Shown here: positions 16,819 to 28,619 of the stretch, one piece after another | Layout: every line of letters begins with the position of its first letter | How positions within the stretch are numbered: position 1 is the stretch's first letter | Position numbers and translations under genes: made by a program | NCBI RefSeq assembly: GCF_002900975.1 | Contig: NZ_PJON01000001.1 | Span: 930,001 to 994,000 of the forward strand | Origin: Tabrizicola aquatica | GTDB taxonomy: Bacteria; Pseudomonadota; Alphaproteobacteria; Rhodobacterales; Rhodobacteraceae | Direction: 5' to 3' | DNA length: 64,000 nucleotides | The notes under the pieces: generated by a model | What the model was told of the DNA's origin: nothing | The model's input: the letters and a program-made list of their open reading frames with translations, nothing else | The model's database searches: none

Positions 16819-16895
16819 TGGCGCACCCAGCACGATTCGAACGTGCGACCTTTGCCTTCGGAGGGCAACGCTCTATCCAGCTGAGCTATGGGTGC
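16819..16895 (-). tRNA. tRNA-Arg(CCG)
   Basis: On the minus strand, the acceptor arm GCACCCA pairs with TGGGTGC, followed by discriminator G and an encoded CCA (16821-16819). The anticodon arm TTGCC-CTCCGAA-GGCAA places CCG as anticodon, which reads CGG (Arg). The D-arm (AGCTCAGCTGGATAGAGC) and T-arm (GTTCGAATC) are standard. The tRNA is 77 nt including CCA and lies upstream of the abrB-like gene on the same strand. Confidence 0.97.
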
Positions 16896-17027
16896 CTGCG
16901 CGTGTCCTTAGCGGATGGCGCGACGGGTTTCAACGGCAAAGGGACGACTGCCGGCGTTTCCCGCATTGGGTGAGTGCCGCGCAAGAAACCTCTGCCATGG
17001 ATTATGCCGGGGATTGACCGAATCTGC

Positions 17028-17048
17028 GCCGGCAGGTGGAGTGCCGGC
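17028..17048 (+). promoter_or_regulatory. Hairpin upstream of the subtilisin-like gene
   Basis: GCCGGCA (17028-17034) and TGCCGGC (17042-17048) form a perfect 7-bp stem with a 7-nt loop, ending 26 bp before the GTG at 17075. There is no T-tract. It may be a 5'-UTR structure or an operator. The rest of the 179-bp gap between the tRNA and this gene shows nothing I recognise. Confidence 0.35.
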
Positions 17049-17074
17049 ATAACGCTTTTGTGAGGTTCCCGACT

Positions 17075-19264
17075 GTGACCAAGCGCCCCGCGACCCCGGC
17101 CCCGAGACTCTTCCCCCGCCCGCGCCGCCGCCGGCTGGCTGCGGCCCTGACGTCGCTCTCCTGCCTGGCGCTGGTCGCCGGGTGCGGGGGCGGCGACGGT
17201 AGCGCAGTCGAGAACCCCTTCCTTGCCTATCTGCCGGATTTCGACGCACCGGACCCGGTGTCGGCTCTCGTTCTGGTCAGCGGCGTTACCTTCCTGCCCA
17301 GCCTGGCTGACGATGTGGCGGACCTTTTGGACCTGCCCAAGTATCAAAACACGCCGGTGTCGATAGCTTGGCTGCAGCAGAACTTTGACTCTGCCGTTCC
17401 GAATTCCGCGACACAGGATCCCCTGCGCAGCTCTCGGGCGGTCGTGGCCCATGCGGCGGGCATCACCGGACGCGGTCAGGTCGTTGCCATGTCGGACAGC
17501 GCGGTCTCCTTTACCCATGACAGCCTTGCCGGCCGCGTCAGCGTGTTCAGCACCTCAAACCTGCGGGACGAACACGGAACAGCCGTCGCCTCGGTCATCG
17601 CCGGGAACTCCGACGATTTCATCGGCACGGCCCCGGGCGCAAGCCTGCTGGCGGGCGACTTCCTTTTGGACCCGGCCTTGACGGCCATGGGCCAGATTGC
17701 ACTGAATAATCGTGCAGTGGCCTGGAACAACTCCTGGGGGTATACCACGATTGGTCTGGATCAGACCGGGTTTAACGATGCCTTCAACTACGGTCCGGAC
17801 GGACAGGCCTACCTGGCCGCGCTGGATGCCTATGCCGCCTATGGCGTCGTGGTCTTTGCAGGCTCGAACATCAAACTGCAGAACGCCGGCCTGATGGACG
17901 GCCTGCCTTGGCTGCGCAACACGCTGGAGGCGGGCTGGCTTGCCGTGATGAACGGCGTGCCGACGTTGAACGGCACAGAGGTGACGGGTGTTCACCTGGT
18001 ATCAAACGCTTGTTGGGAAGCCGCGCGCTGGTGTCTGGTCGCGGACGGCACTTGGAACGCGGCCACCGGCGGCGGGTCGGACTATGCGCCCACCACTGGG
18101 ACTTCCTTTGCCGCACCGCAAGTCGCGGGCGCGCTGGCATTGCTGGCAGAGGCTTTCCCGGATCTCAGCCCGCATGAATTGCGGATCCGACTCCTTGCAT
18201 CGGCAGAGGATGATTTCTTCACCCCCGACGCGACCGTCGAACTGGCCGACGGTTTCATCAAGGGCTATTCGGTAACATACGGCCATGGCTTCCTGGACAT
18301 CGAGGCGGCGCTACGGCCGATCGGGGCCACCCGGTTCGCGATGGCCGACGGACGCGAAGTCGCGACGGAGGACATGGCGTTTTCCACCGGCGGGGCGATG
18401 GGCGATGCGATGGCGCGTGGGCTGGAGGGCGTGAACCTTGCAGCCAAGGACCAGCTGGGGGCCGGCTTTGCCGTGGCCGCCAAGTCCTTTGCCACCGAGG
18501 CCGCCCCCCTGCCGCTGGCCGAGACCCGGGCCACGCGGGCGATGCATCGGGACCTGGCCGCCGCCCGCACCGCACCGGTGAATCCGCTGGCGCGGAGCTT
18601 TGAGGCATTTGCCGGCCATGCGATGGAGATGACAACGCCGGACGGCGGCGCCTCGGCTTCGGTTATGCTTGGGGGGGATGACAGCTATGGGGTCGCCCTG
18701 TCGCGCCGCGTGGCGGAGGGGGTGCTGAACCTGGACCTGGGCCTGAAACTGGCGCGGGATGACGGCAGCCTGATGGGCTTTTCCGATGCCACCGGGGGCG
18801 GGGCCACGATGGCGGCCGTTACGGTCAGCCTGTCGCATGACCTGGGCAACGGCGGCTTTTTCGCGCTGACCGGCGAGATGGGGATGGCCGACCTTGCCAC
18901 GCCCACGGCGATGTCGCGCGTCTCGACCGCGCGGTTTGACAGCATCAGCCTCGACCTGGGCGGTCGCAACGTCTTTGCCCGCGACGACCGGCTTTCGGTC
19001 GGCGTGTCGATGCCCATCGCGGTCAGTTCGGGCGAAGCGGTGATGGATGTCCCGGTCGCCCTGGGTGCCGGCCGGTCCGAGATGCGCAGCCTGGCGCTGG
19101 ACCTGGCCCCGACCGAACGGCAGGTCGACCTGTCGATCAGCTATCAGATGCCGATGGGCGACGCGTCCGAGTTCCTGCTGGAACTGGTCCACGCAGAAAA
19201 CTACGGCAACCGCGCCGGGGTGACCGACCAGGCCGCAGTCATCGGGATGAAGTGGAAATTCTGA
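17075..19264 (+). CDS. Subtilisin-type serine protease with lipobox and autotransporter-like C-terminus
   Basis: A 729-residue protein. The N-terminus is basic (RPRRRR) with a hydrophobic segment ending in LALVAGC, a lipobox with C37. The S8 peptidase domain follows: D141 (AMSDSAVSFTHD), H167 (RDEHGTAVASVIAG) and S344 (TGTSFAAPQVAGALALL). The C-terminal ~270 residues are rich in alternating strands (SVMLGGDDSYGVALSRRV, YQMPMGDASEFLLELVHAEN) and end in GMKWKF, the terminal aromatic residue of an outer-membrane barrel. The start GTG at 17075 has a GAGG 9 nt upstream; another GTG at 17036 is in frame. It is thus likely an autotransported surface protease. A lipoprotein signal on such a protein is unusual. 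Confidence 0.85.
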   Translation: MTKRPATPAPRLFPRPRRRRLAAALTSLSCLALVAGCGGGDGSAVENPFLAYLPDFDAPDPVSALVLVSGVTFLPSLADDVADLLDLPKYQNTPVSIAWLQQNFDSAVPNSATQDPLRSSRAVVAHAAGITGRGQVVAMSDSAVSFTHDSLAGRVSVFSTSNLRDEHGTAVASVIAGNSDDFIGTAPGASLLAGDFLLDPALTAMGQIALNNRAVAWNNSWGYTTIGLDQTGFNDAFNYGPDGQAYLAALDAYAAYGVVVFAGSNIKLQNAGLMDGLPWLRNTLEAGWLAVMNGVPTLNGTEVTGVHLVSNACWEAARWCLVADGTWNAATGGGSDYAPTTGTSFAAPQVAGALALLAEAFPDLSPHELRIRLLASAEDDFFTPDATVELADGFIKGYSVTYGHGFLDIEAALRPIGATRFAMADGREVATEDMAFSTGGAMGDAMARGLEGVNLAAKDQLGAGFAVAAKSFATEAAPLPLAETRATRAMHRDLAAARTAPVNPLARSFEAFAGHAMEMTTPDGGASASVMLGGDDSYGVALSRRVAEGVLNLDLGLKLARDDGSLMGFSDATGGGATMAAVTVSLSHDLGNGGFFALTGEMGMADLATPTAMSRVSTARFDSISLDLGGRNVFARDDRLSVGVSMPIAVSSGEAVMDVPVALGAGRSEMRSLALDLAPTERQVDLSISYQMPMGDASEFLLELVHAENYGNRAGVTDQAAVIGMKWKF

Positions 19265-19272
19265 ACGACCGT

Positions 19273-19294
19273 CCCGGGGCCGCAGGGCCCCGGG
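19273..19294. terminator. Intergenic hairpin between convergent genes
   Basis: CCCGGGGCC (19273-19281) pairs perfectly with GGCCCCGGG (19286-19294) around a GCAG loop. It lies between the stop of the protease gene (19264) and the stop of sufS (19301), where it could end both transcripts. There is no T-tract on either side, so it is a structural call. Confidence 0.5.
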
Positions 19295-19300
19295 CGCGGC

Positions 19301-20513
<1,213 letters not shown>

Positions 20514-20521
<8 letters not shown>

Positions 20522-21110
20522 TGGTCAGGGCCTCCGGCCCGAAGAGGAAGCTCAGGATCACGGCCACCGCAAAGACTGCGGCCAGGGCGGTCAGGAACAT
20601 GCCCAGGAACACCAGGCCCAGCGAGCGGAAACCGTGCAACTCGGCGATGAAGTTGACCGAGAGCCACAGGAATACGCCGAAACCGATGATGCCGAGCAGC
20701 CCGCCAAGGGGCGGCACCAACAGGAAGGCGGTCAGTTGCAGCAGTTGCACGCCCAGCATGACAAGTTGCAGCCAGACCACGACCAGGATCGCATCGGCCA
20801 GGCTGCCATGCCCGTCAAAGGCGCGGCCGACGCGGAAGATCAGGACCGCCGACAGGATCAGCACCAGCCATTGCACGACCGCCGTCTGGAACGGGCTTTG
20901 CGCCAGGAAAATCGCCACCGGATCCGGTCCGGGCGGGGCCAGGACAAAGCCCGCCTGCAACAGGATCGTGGACAGGACCGCCATCAGCAGCAGCCCCGCC
21001 GACCGGGCGGCCAGCGGCACCTGTTCGGCCTGCAGCGCCCGCAGCCCGGCCCGGGGGTCGCGCAGGGAAAGGCCCACAAGCTCAAGAATGCGGGCAGGCA
21101 GGCCGGTCAT
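20514..21110 (-). CDS. Yip1 domain membrane protein
   Basis: A 198-residue membrane protein with about five hydrophobic helices (AGLLLMAVLSTILLQAGFVL, VVQWLVLILSAVLIFRVG, LTAFLLVPPLGGLLGIIGFGVFLWLSV and others). A Yip1-family pattern is seen in FRVGRAFDGHGSLADAILVVVWLQLVM. Its function is not known. It overlaps the preceding gene by 4 bp (ATGA) and sufS by 8 bp, so it is translated with the suf genes. A regulatory or scaffolding role at the membrane cannot be judged. Confidence 0.72.
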
Positions 21111-21595
21111 GGCTGGGGTCCCTTCTCAACTTCGTGCAGCATGGTCAGCCACAACCACAGGAAGGCGACCCCGACCACAACGGTCACCGACCACAGCGCC
21201 GGACCGGGGCCGATCATGCCGGAGACCAGCCCCTGCAACAGCATCAGCGGCCCGACGCTGGCCAAAGCCCAGAAGAGCGCGATCCGCGCGCCATACCACG
21301 TCCCCTGCCCGCCCAGGGCGCGCGAGACCAGGTGGCTGAGTGCCGCCAGCCCATACCAAAGCGGCAAGGTTGCCAAGACCGCCAGCGCCCGCGCCAGGAT
21401 ACGCGGCGCGGCCGAGGCATCGCCGGCGAAATGCGCCTCGCGCGCGGCGGTGGGCCATTGGCCGACAAAGGCCAGGATCAGAAAGACCAGCAGCAGCGTG
21501 AAGGCAAAAGGTTCGGACCGGCCGCGCGCCAGGTGACGCCGCACCGCCTTGCGCGGAGCGGTCCAGGTCGAGACCAGTTCGGTCGAAACGCTCAT
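21107..21595 (-). CDS. Yip1-like membrane protein
   Basis: A 162-residue membrane protein with about four hydrophobic segments (FTLLLVFLILAFVGQW, ILARALAVLATLPLWYGLAAL, IALFWALASVGPLMLLQGLV, WSVTVVVGVAFLWLWLTML). The stretch ALSHLVSRALGGQGTWYGARIALFWA is like Yip1-family proteins and similar in plan to the next gene. The ATG at 21595 overlaps the sufD stop by 4 bp; the longer open frame upstream is a sufD shadow. It is probably a partner of the following Yip1-domain protein. Confidence 0.65.
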   Translation of the reverse strand: MSVSTELVSTWTAPRKAVRRHLARGRSEPFAFTLLLVFLILAFVGQWPTAAREAHFAGDASAAPRILARALAVLATLPLWYGLAALSHLVSRALGGQGTWYGARIALFWALASVGPLMLLQGLVSGMIGPGPALWSVTVVVGVAFLWLWLTMLHEVEKGPQP

Positions 21596-22893
21596 GCCGA
21601 TCCCTTGGAGGCGTGGCGGGCCAGCCAGCCTTCCAGCCGGCCGCGGATGTCGTCGGCGATGGTCTCGTCGGCGATTTCCTGGATCGCTTCGGCCAGAAAG
21701 GCCAGGACCAGCAGGCCCTGCGCCGCCTTGCGCGGCACGCCGCGCGATTGCAGGTAAAAGAGCGCGGTTTCGTCGATCGCCCCCGAAGTAGAGCCGTGGC
21801 TGCACTTCACGTCGTCGGCGTAGATCTCCAGCTCGGGCTTGGCGAGGAACTGGCTGTCCTCGTCCAGAAGCAGGCTTTGGCTGATCTGATAGCCGTCGGT
21901 CTTTTGCGCGCCGGGCTTGACCAGGATCTTGCCCTGGAAAACCCCTGTCGCCCCGTTCATCAGCACTTTCTTGAACACCTGACGGCTTTCGCAGGCCGCG
22001 GCGGCATGGGTGACAAAGACGGTGTCGTCATGGTGGAAATCGCCGTCGCCCACAGCCGCCCCGGCCACATGGGCGCGGGCGTCGGGTCCGGCAAGTTCCA
22101 GCACCGCCTCGTTGCGGGTCAGGCGGCCATTCGCGGTCAGGGTAAAGCTGCGGAACTCGGCCCTCGCGCCAAGGCGGGCAAAGACATGCGTCGCGGCGCG
22201 CCGTTCGTGGTCGCGGCCCTGCACCCGGATATGGTGAAACTGCGCGCCTTCGGCCACCTCGACCTCCAGCACCTTGGTGAAGCGTGCAGCGCCCGGGCCG
22301 CTTTCCAGCAGCGTCAGCTCGGCCCCCGCCTCGACCTTCACGCAATGGTGGAGCATTGCATCAGAGGTCTTTGATTCATGGGCATAAATCAGCGCGATGG
22401 GCCGTGCCGCCCGACCCGTCACCCGGATCAAAAGCCCATCCGTCGCATGGGCCGAGTTCAGCGCCGCCAGGGGCCGCTGGACCGGGGTCTGGCCCCGCGC
22501 CTCCAGCACGCCGTAAAGGCCCTGCGCCCAATGAATATCGGCCGCGCCGGCCTGGGCCAGACGCTCGATCTCGACCCCGGCCAGGGCCAGGTCGTCGGAC
22601 TGGGCGGGGTCAAAGACGCCATCGACAAAGACCAGCTTCAGCCGGTCGATCGCGTCAAAGGCCGGCGCCTCGTCGCCAGGATGGAAGTCGGCGGCCGGGA
22701 CCGCCTCGGCCGCGACCAGGCTGGCGGGATCGGTGTAGCGCCAGTATTCGTCACGCCGCGAGGGCAGGCCCATGGCGGCAAGCCGCCCCTGCGCCTCGGC
22801 CCGCGCGGCCCCAAGCCAGCCCTTGCCCGCCAGTGCCGGCAGGGCGGCAAGCCGCGCCGTCAGCGCGTCTTCCTTGACCTTCGGCAATGCCAT
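21592..22893 (-). CDS. sufD: Fe-S cluster assembly protein SufD
   Basis: A 433-residue SufD, partner of SufB and SufC in the SufBCD scaffold. Family marks: SRRDEYWRYTDPASL at the N-terminus, the beta-helix core (VEAGAELTLLESGPGAARFTKV, FHHIRVQGRDHERRAATHVF) and the C-terminal KCSHGSTSGAIDETALFYLQSRGVP. The conserved Cys/His of SufD (KCSHG) is kept. The ATG at 22893 shares one base with the sufC TGA. The open frame continues upstream through sufC but is not coding there. Confidence 0.94.
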   Translation of the reverse strand: MALPKVKEDALTARLAALPALAGKGWLGAARAEAQGRLAAMGLPSRRDEYWRYTDPASLVAAEAVPAADFHPGDEAPAFDAIDRLKLVFVDGVFDPAQSDDLALAGVEIERLAQAGAADIHWAQGLYGVLEARGQTPVQRPLAALNSAHATDGLLIRVTGRAARPIALIYAHESKTSDAMLHHCVKVEAGAELTLLESGPGAARFTKVLEVEVAEGAQFHHIRVQGRDHERRAATHVFARLGARAEFRSFTLTANGRLTRNEAVLELAGPDARAHVAGAAVGDGDFHHDDTVFVTHAAAACESRQVFKKVLMNGATGVFQGKILVKPGAQKTDGYQISQSLLLDEDSQFLAKPELEIYADDVKCSHGSTSGAIDETALFYLQSRGVPRKAAQGLLVLAFLAEAIQEIADETIADDIRGRLEGWLARHASKGSA

Positions 22894-23648
22894 CAGCCCA
22901 CCTCGCTCAGGATATCGGCGTACCCGTTGGTCTCGACCTCCAGCGCCAGTTCCGGCCCGCCGGTCTTGATGATCCGGCCCGCCGCCATGATATGCACCAC
23001 GTCCGGCTTGATATGGTCCAGCAGCCGCTGATAGTGCGTGATGACCAGGAAGGACCGCCCCGCGTCGCGCAGCGCGTTCACCCCGTCCGAGACCAGCTTC
23101 ATCGCATCCACATCCAGGCCCGAGTCGGTCTCGTCCAGGATGCACATGCGGGGTTCCAGCATGGCCATCTGCAGGATTTCGTTGCGCTTCTTCTCGCCAC
23201 CCGAAAAGCCGACATTGACCGGACGCTTCAGCATCTCGGCGTCGATCTTCAGCGTCTTGGCCTTTTCGCGCACCAGTTTCAGGAACTCGGCCGCGCTGAC
23301 CTCGTCCTCGCCGCGGGCCTTGCGCTGCGCGTTCACCGCGGTGCGCAGGAAGGTCATGTTGCCGACGCCCGGGATTTCGACCGGATACTGGAAGGCCAGG
23401 AAGAGGCCCGCCGCCGCACGCTCTTCCGGCTCCATCTCCAGAAGTTCCTGCCCCTCAAGCATAGCCGAGCCTTCGGTGACCTCATAGCCGTCACGGCCAG
23501 CCAGCACATAGGACAGCGTCGACTTGCCCGACCCGTTCGGCCCCATGATGGCATGCACCTCGCCCGGGCCGATCTTCAGGTCGACGCCTTTGAGGATCAC
23601 CTTGTCCTCTTCTTCAAGTTTGACGTGCAGGTTCTTGATTTCCAGCAT
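22893..23648 (-). CDS. sufC: Fe-S cluster assembly ATPase SufC
   Basis: A 251-residue ABC-type ATPase. Walker A MGPNGSGKST is near residue 36, the signature FSGGEKKRNEILQMA near 150, Walker B CILDETDSGLD near 170 and the H-loop ITHYQRLLDHI near 202. The ILDETDSGLDVDA and FQYPVEIPGVGNMTFLR stretches are specific to SufC. It drives the SufBCD scaffold. It begins after a 21-bp gap from the two-domain glycosyltransferase gene and shares one base with sufD. Confidence 0.95.
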   Translation of the reverse strand: MLEIKNLHVKLEEEDKVILKGVDLKIGPGEVHAIMGPNGSGKSTLSYVLAGRDGYEVTEGSAMLEGQELLEMEPEERAAAGLFLAFQYPVEIPGVGNMTFLRTAVNAQRKARGEDEVSAAEFLKLVREKAKTLKIDAEMLKRPVNVGFSGGEKKRNEILQMAMLEPRMCILDETDSGLDVDAMKLVSDGVNALRDAGRSFLVITHYQRLLDHIKPDVVHIMAAGRIIKTGGPELALEVETNGYADILSEVG

Positions 23649-23669
23649 TTTTCTTTTCCTTTCGTCCGA

Positions 23670-25244
23670 TCAGCGCGGGTCGTGGAACCAGCCGATGACC
23701 TGGGTAAGCATTTCGGGCGGGATCGGGCCCGGTGTGACGGTAAAGCGCGCCATCCGGCCCACCACCCCGTCCTTGCGGGCCAGATTTTCGACCCCGTGAT
23801 AGTATTTGCGTTCGACGTAATCGTCGAAAAGCACCGTCGTCGGCCGCCGCGCCCGCATCAGGACCGCCGCCAGGCAGGCCTTGCGGAACCGACCGTCAAT
23901 CAGCACGACATCCGGGTCGCCCAGATCGGGGCGGTCCCAGACGGAAAGCGCGTAAAGCGGGAAGCGCTGGAAGAACCTGGCCGTCGCGGGATGTCCCCAC
24001 TCCTTGGTCGGCCCGATATCCACATGGTGAACCTGCGCCTGGTCAGAGACCTTGCCCAGCGCCGCCGCCAGCCGGTGCGCCCAGCCCTTGTCGCTTTCCA
24101 CGCTGATCACGCGCTTGCCAAGATCGGCGGCCAGCCGGGTCGACCCACCGCTGCCGTATTCCAGGATCGTCGAGGCCGCCGCATATTGCGCCCTCAGAAA
24201 CTCGGCCTCCTCGGCCGGCAGCGTCAGGACGAAGTCCGGCTCGTTGCTGGCGGCTTTCTCGGTGTTTTCCGACAGGGTCTTTACTGCGGCTGCCATGCGT
24301 TCCTGCACCAAATCCATCGCCTTTCCGACGCTTGGGTCTTTCATGATCTTGGCAATGTCGGCCTGCACCCGCTTGGCGTGGCGCAGGATCGTGACATCCC
24401 GCTCGTCGTTCAGATTGTGCGTGGCCCAGTAATCGTCGGTGTGACGATTGTTGTTGCCCTTGTTCGCCTTGTAGCCCCTGCCCCGCAACTGCTTGAGGCC
24501 AAAGCACGTGCGGTCGCGCACGGCATAGTGGTTGACCTGGGCCAGCGTCCAACCGACCTCGCCCGGGGTGACCCGCGCCTTGGGCGCATGACCCGAGAAC
24601 CACCGCCAGGCGTGCCACATGCCGGGCCTGATCTCCGCACCCGTCCCGCACAGGAAGGTCATGCCCTTGTAGTCGCCGGCCTTGCGAATGATCGGGCGGT
24701 GGATATCAAGCCGTTCGATATGCGGGCCGAACCGGAAGAGCGTTTTGACAAATTCGTTCAGATCGCGCTTGGGCGAGGCCGCCATGACGAAGGGTTCGGC
24801 CAGAAACCGGCCCTCGAACCGGCCGTCGCCGTCCCCGAAGATGCGCCAGTTGACCAGCAGGCCAGAGGCATCGCCCAGGGCCGAAATCAGATCGGGCAGC
24901 CGATGGCCGTCCACATGGATATTCAGGAATTCGTCGGCATCCAGCCACAGCACCCAGTCGCCGTCGGCGAACTTGGCATGTTCCAGCAGTCGCTTGCCAG
25001 CCTCGTATTGCGGCACCTGTTCGGGCGTGATCGGGTTTGCGATCGCCTCGATCCAGCCGACACCCTCAAGCGCCTTCAACAGCTCTTCCGACCCATCGGT
25101 GCAGTCGTTGTAGGCGATGATGATCCGGTCGAACCCGATGGCACGATGATAGGCGACCCATTCCAGAAGGAACGGCCCCTCGTTGCGCATCGACGAGATG
25201 AGCACGGTGCGGTCAGTCCGCGGGGCACTCAGGGAACCAGGCAT
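23670..25244 (-). CDS. Glycosyltransferase family 2-like protein with C-terminal methyltransferase-like domain
   Basis: A 524-residue protein lying inside the suf operon. The N-terminal half matches the GT2/GT92-type (Glyco_tranf_2_4) fold: SSMRNEGPFLLEWVAYHRAIGFD, YNDCTDGSEEL and the metal-binding WVLWLDADEFLN. A basic linker (RGYKANKGNNNRHTDDYW) follows. The C-terminal ~190 residues hold a Rossmann SAM-binding-like motif, TILEYGSGGSTRLAADLGKR, and VVLIDGRFRKACLAAVL. Both domains look intact. The acceptor is unknown. Its presence between sufB and sufC is odd, since it has no known role in Fe-S assembly. Confidence 0.82.
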   Translation of the reverse strand: MPGSLSAPRTDRTVLISSMRNEGPFLLEWVAYHRAIGFDRIIIAYNDCTDGSEELLKALEGVGWIEAIANPITPEQVPQYEAGKRLLEHAKFADGDWVLWLDADEFLNIHVDGHRLPDLISALGDASGLLVNWRIFGDGDGRFEGRFLAEPFVMAASPKRDLNEFVKTLFRFGPHIERLDIHRPIIRKAGDYKGMTFLCGTGAEIRPGMWHAWRWFSGHAPKARVTPGEVGWTLAQVNHYAVRDRTCFGLKQLRGRGYKANKGNNNRHTDDYWATHNLNDERDVTILRHAKRVQADIAKIMKDPSVGKAMDLVQERMAAAVKTLSENTEKAASNEPDFVLTLPAEEAEFLRAQYAAASTILEYGSGGSTRLAADLGKRVISVESDKGWAHRLAAALGKVSDQAQVHHVDIGPTKEWGHPATARFFQRFPLYALSVWDRPDLGDPDVVLIDGRFRKACLAAVLMRARRPTTVLFDDYVERKYYHGVENLARKDGVVGRMARFTVTPGPIPPEMLTQVIGWFHDPR

Positions 25245-25308
25245 CAGATCGCTCTTTTCATGGCATGGCTCGGCACGACTCTGGCCGCGTCAGGGCTGGC
25301 GGCGGGTG

Positions 25309-26036
25309 TCATTGCACCGGGGCTACAAGGTAGTTGACGTTGGCCCGATAGCGCTTGAACCGCTCAAGCACCTGATAGCGGGCCTCGGCAAGCCAGGCTT
25401 CGAAACCGGCCGCATTGGTGTTGTCGACCTCGATGAACATCTTCGGGCGGTGCTGCGCCAAAAGGCCGGCCATCCCGGAAAGCACTGCCAATTCCATACC
25501 TTCGACGTCAATCTTCACAAAATCGAACCGCTGACCTGCCAACAGGCTGTCGGCCCGCTCCAGCCGGATCACGCCTTCGTCCGCCACGACCCGCGCCCCG
25601 CCCAGGTTGCGCGGGCGATAGGTCAGGCCGACATTCTCTTGCGCATGGTCCGACAGGCCGATGCCGAGGTAGCTGCCGTCGACCACCTTGGTCAGACCGT
25701 TCAGCCAGACATTGCTTTCCAGAAGCTCGATCGCCGGGGGGTTCGGCTCGATGCAGACGATGCGCGAGGCATGCAGGAACTTGGCCACATAGATCGTGTG
25801 GTTGGCGACATTGGTGCCGATGTCCAGAAAGCTGCCGCCCAGCGGAAAGTGCCGGGCGATGATCGCCAGTTCTTCCGGCTCGTAGAAATTGCCGTCCAGA
25901 TGGCAGCGCTGGATCGAATCGCGCGGGTTGTTCACGGTGAAGAAGATCGGCTCGCCATGGACCGTCGTGCGCACCACATGCGCCAACGGCGAGACAAACA
26001 GCCCTCGGCGCTTGCGTCCGGTCGTCGCCCCTTCGG

Positions 26037-26040
<4 letters not shown>
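25309..26040 (-). CDS. FkbM family methyltransferase
   Basis: A 243-residue FkbM-type SAM methyltransferase. Motif I is [19 protein letters not shown], followed by [22 protein letters not shown] and the FkbM mark [18 protein letters not shown]. The chosen start is a GTG at 26040 that overlaps the sufB TGA as GTGA; no upstream ATG gives a sensible N-terminus. The gene is thus translationally coupled to sufB. With the downstream glycosyltransferase it makes a sugar-modifying pair inserted in the suf operon. Confidence 0.83.
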
Positions 26041-27560
<1,520 letters not shown>

Positions 27561-27572
27561 CGGCCTTCTCCT

Positions 27573-28619
27573 TCATGCCGCCCGGGCGCGGGCCCGGGCA
27601 TAGGCGGCGGTCCAGGCTTTGCCGAACCGTCCCACATCGTCCTTTGTCACCCCGGGCCCGATCGAGACCCGGATCGCCTGGCCCGCCAGGGCCTCGTCAT
27701 ACCCCATCGCGGTCAGCACGCGGCTGGCGCGCACCTTCCCGCTGGAACAGGCCGACCCGGCCGAAACCGCAAAGCCGGCAAGGTCCATCGCCATCACCTG
27801 CGTCTCGCCTTTCCAGCCCGGCGCGATCAGGCATAGAGTGTTCGGCAAACGCGGTGAACCATTCCCGACGGAAATAGTTTCATTCGGCCCGGCGGACAAC
27901 TCTGATTCTAGAATATTTCTAATCTCGGCGACCTCGTCCCAGACCCCGTTGGCGACATCGCGCTGCGCCGCCTCGGCCGCGGCCGCAAATCCGGCGATGC
28001 CGATCAGGTTCTCGGTCCCCGCCCGGCGCCCCATCTCCTGCCCGCCGCCCTTCAACTGCGACGCCAGGTCGAGCCCCCGCCGCAGCACCAGCGCGCCGAT
28101 CCCCTTTGGCCCGCCCAGCTTGTGTGCGCTGACCAAACCCATGTCGCAGCCCAGCCAGTTGAACGCCAGCGGCACCTTGCCGAAGGCCTGCGTCAGGTCG
28201 CTGACCGCGACGCCCGGCGGCAGGTCCTGCATCACCCCGGTCTCGGAATTCGCCAGTTGCAGCGCCGCCCGCCCCGGATCGGGCACGCCCACGCGACCCT
28301 GCGCATCCACCGCCAGCGCAGCATCACACCAGGCCGCCACCGCATCATGCTCGACCGACGCGCAAGTCAGCCCCCGTCCCGCGCAGGCCAGCGCCGCCGC
28401 CTCGGTCGCGCCCGAGGTAAAGACGATATCCGCCCCCTCTGCCCCCAAGGCCGCCGCGATCTGGCCGCGCGCCTTCTCCATCAGCGCCTTGGCCGCCCGC
28501 CCCTCGGCATGGACGGACGAGGGGTTGCCCACCACCTCCATCGCCGCAACCATCGCGGCCTTGGCCTCGGGCCGCAGCGGCGCGGTTGCATTCCAGTCCA
28601 GGTAAAGCCGCCCTACCAT
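27573..28619 (-). CDS. Cysteine desulfurase (NifS/IscS-like)
   Basis: A 348-residue class V aminotransferase of the IscS/NifS (group I) type: LYLDWNATAPLRPEA, FTSGATEAAALA, the PLP Lys in VSAHKLGGPKG and the catalytic Cys in SAGSACSSGKV near residue 290. At 348 residues it is shorter than E. coli IscS (404), as for other NifS-like proteins in this operon position. It lies between iscR and sufB, so the operon has two desulfurases of different groups, this one and SufS. Confidence 0.92.
   Translation of the reverse strand: MVGRLYLDWNATAPLRPEAKAAMVAAMEVVGNPSSVHAEGRAAKALMEKARGQIAAALGAEGADIVFTSGATEAAALACAGRGLTCASVEHDAVAAWCDAALAVDAQGRVGVPDPGRAALQLANSETGVMQDLPPGVAVSDLTQAFGKVPLAFNWLGCDMGLVSAHKLGGPKGIGALVLRRGLDLASQLKGGGQEMGRRAGTENLIGIAGFAAAAEAAQRDVANGVWDEVAEIRNILESELSAGPNETISVGNGSPRLPNTLCLIAPGWKGETQVMAMDLAGFAVSAGSACSSGKVRASRVLTAMGYDEALAGQAIRVSIGPGVTKDDVGRFGKAWTAAYARARARAA

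Noticed and set aside
16756-16833. AbrB start at the GTG inside tRNA-Arg
   Set aside because: It would place the start codon in the acceptor/T-arm of a structured tRNA gene; a later start is more plausible.
22887-25337. An 816-codon plus-strand open frame across sufC and the glycosyltransferase gene
   Set aside because: It crosses two real minus-strand genes and their gap and shows no domain. Codon bias of the true genes creates such shadows in high-GC DNA.
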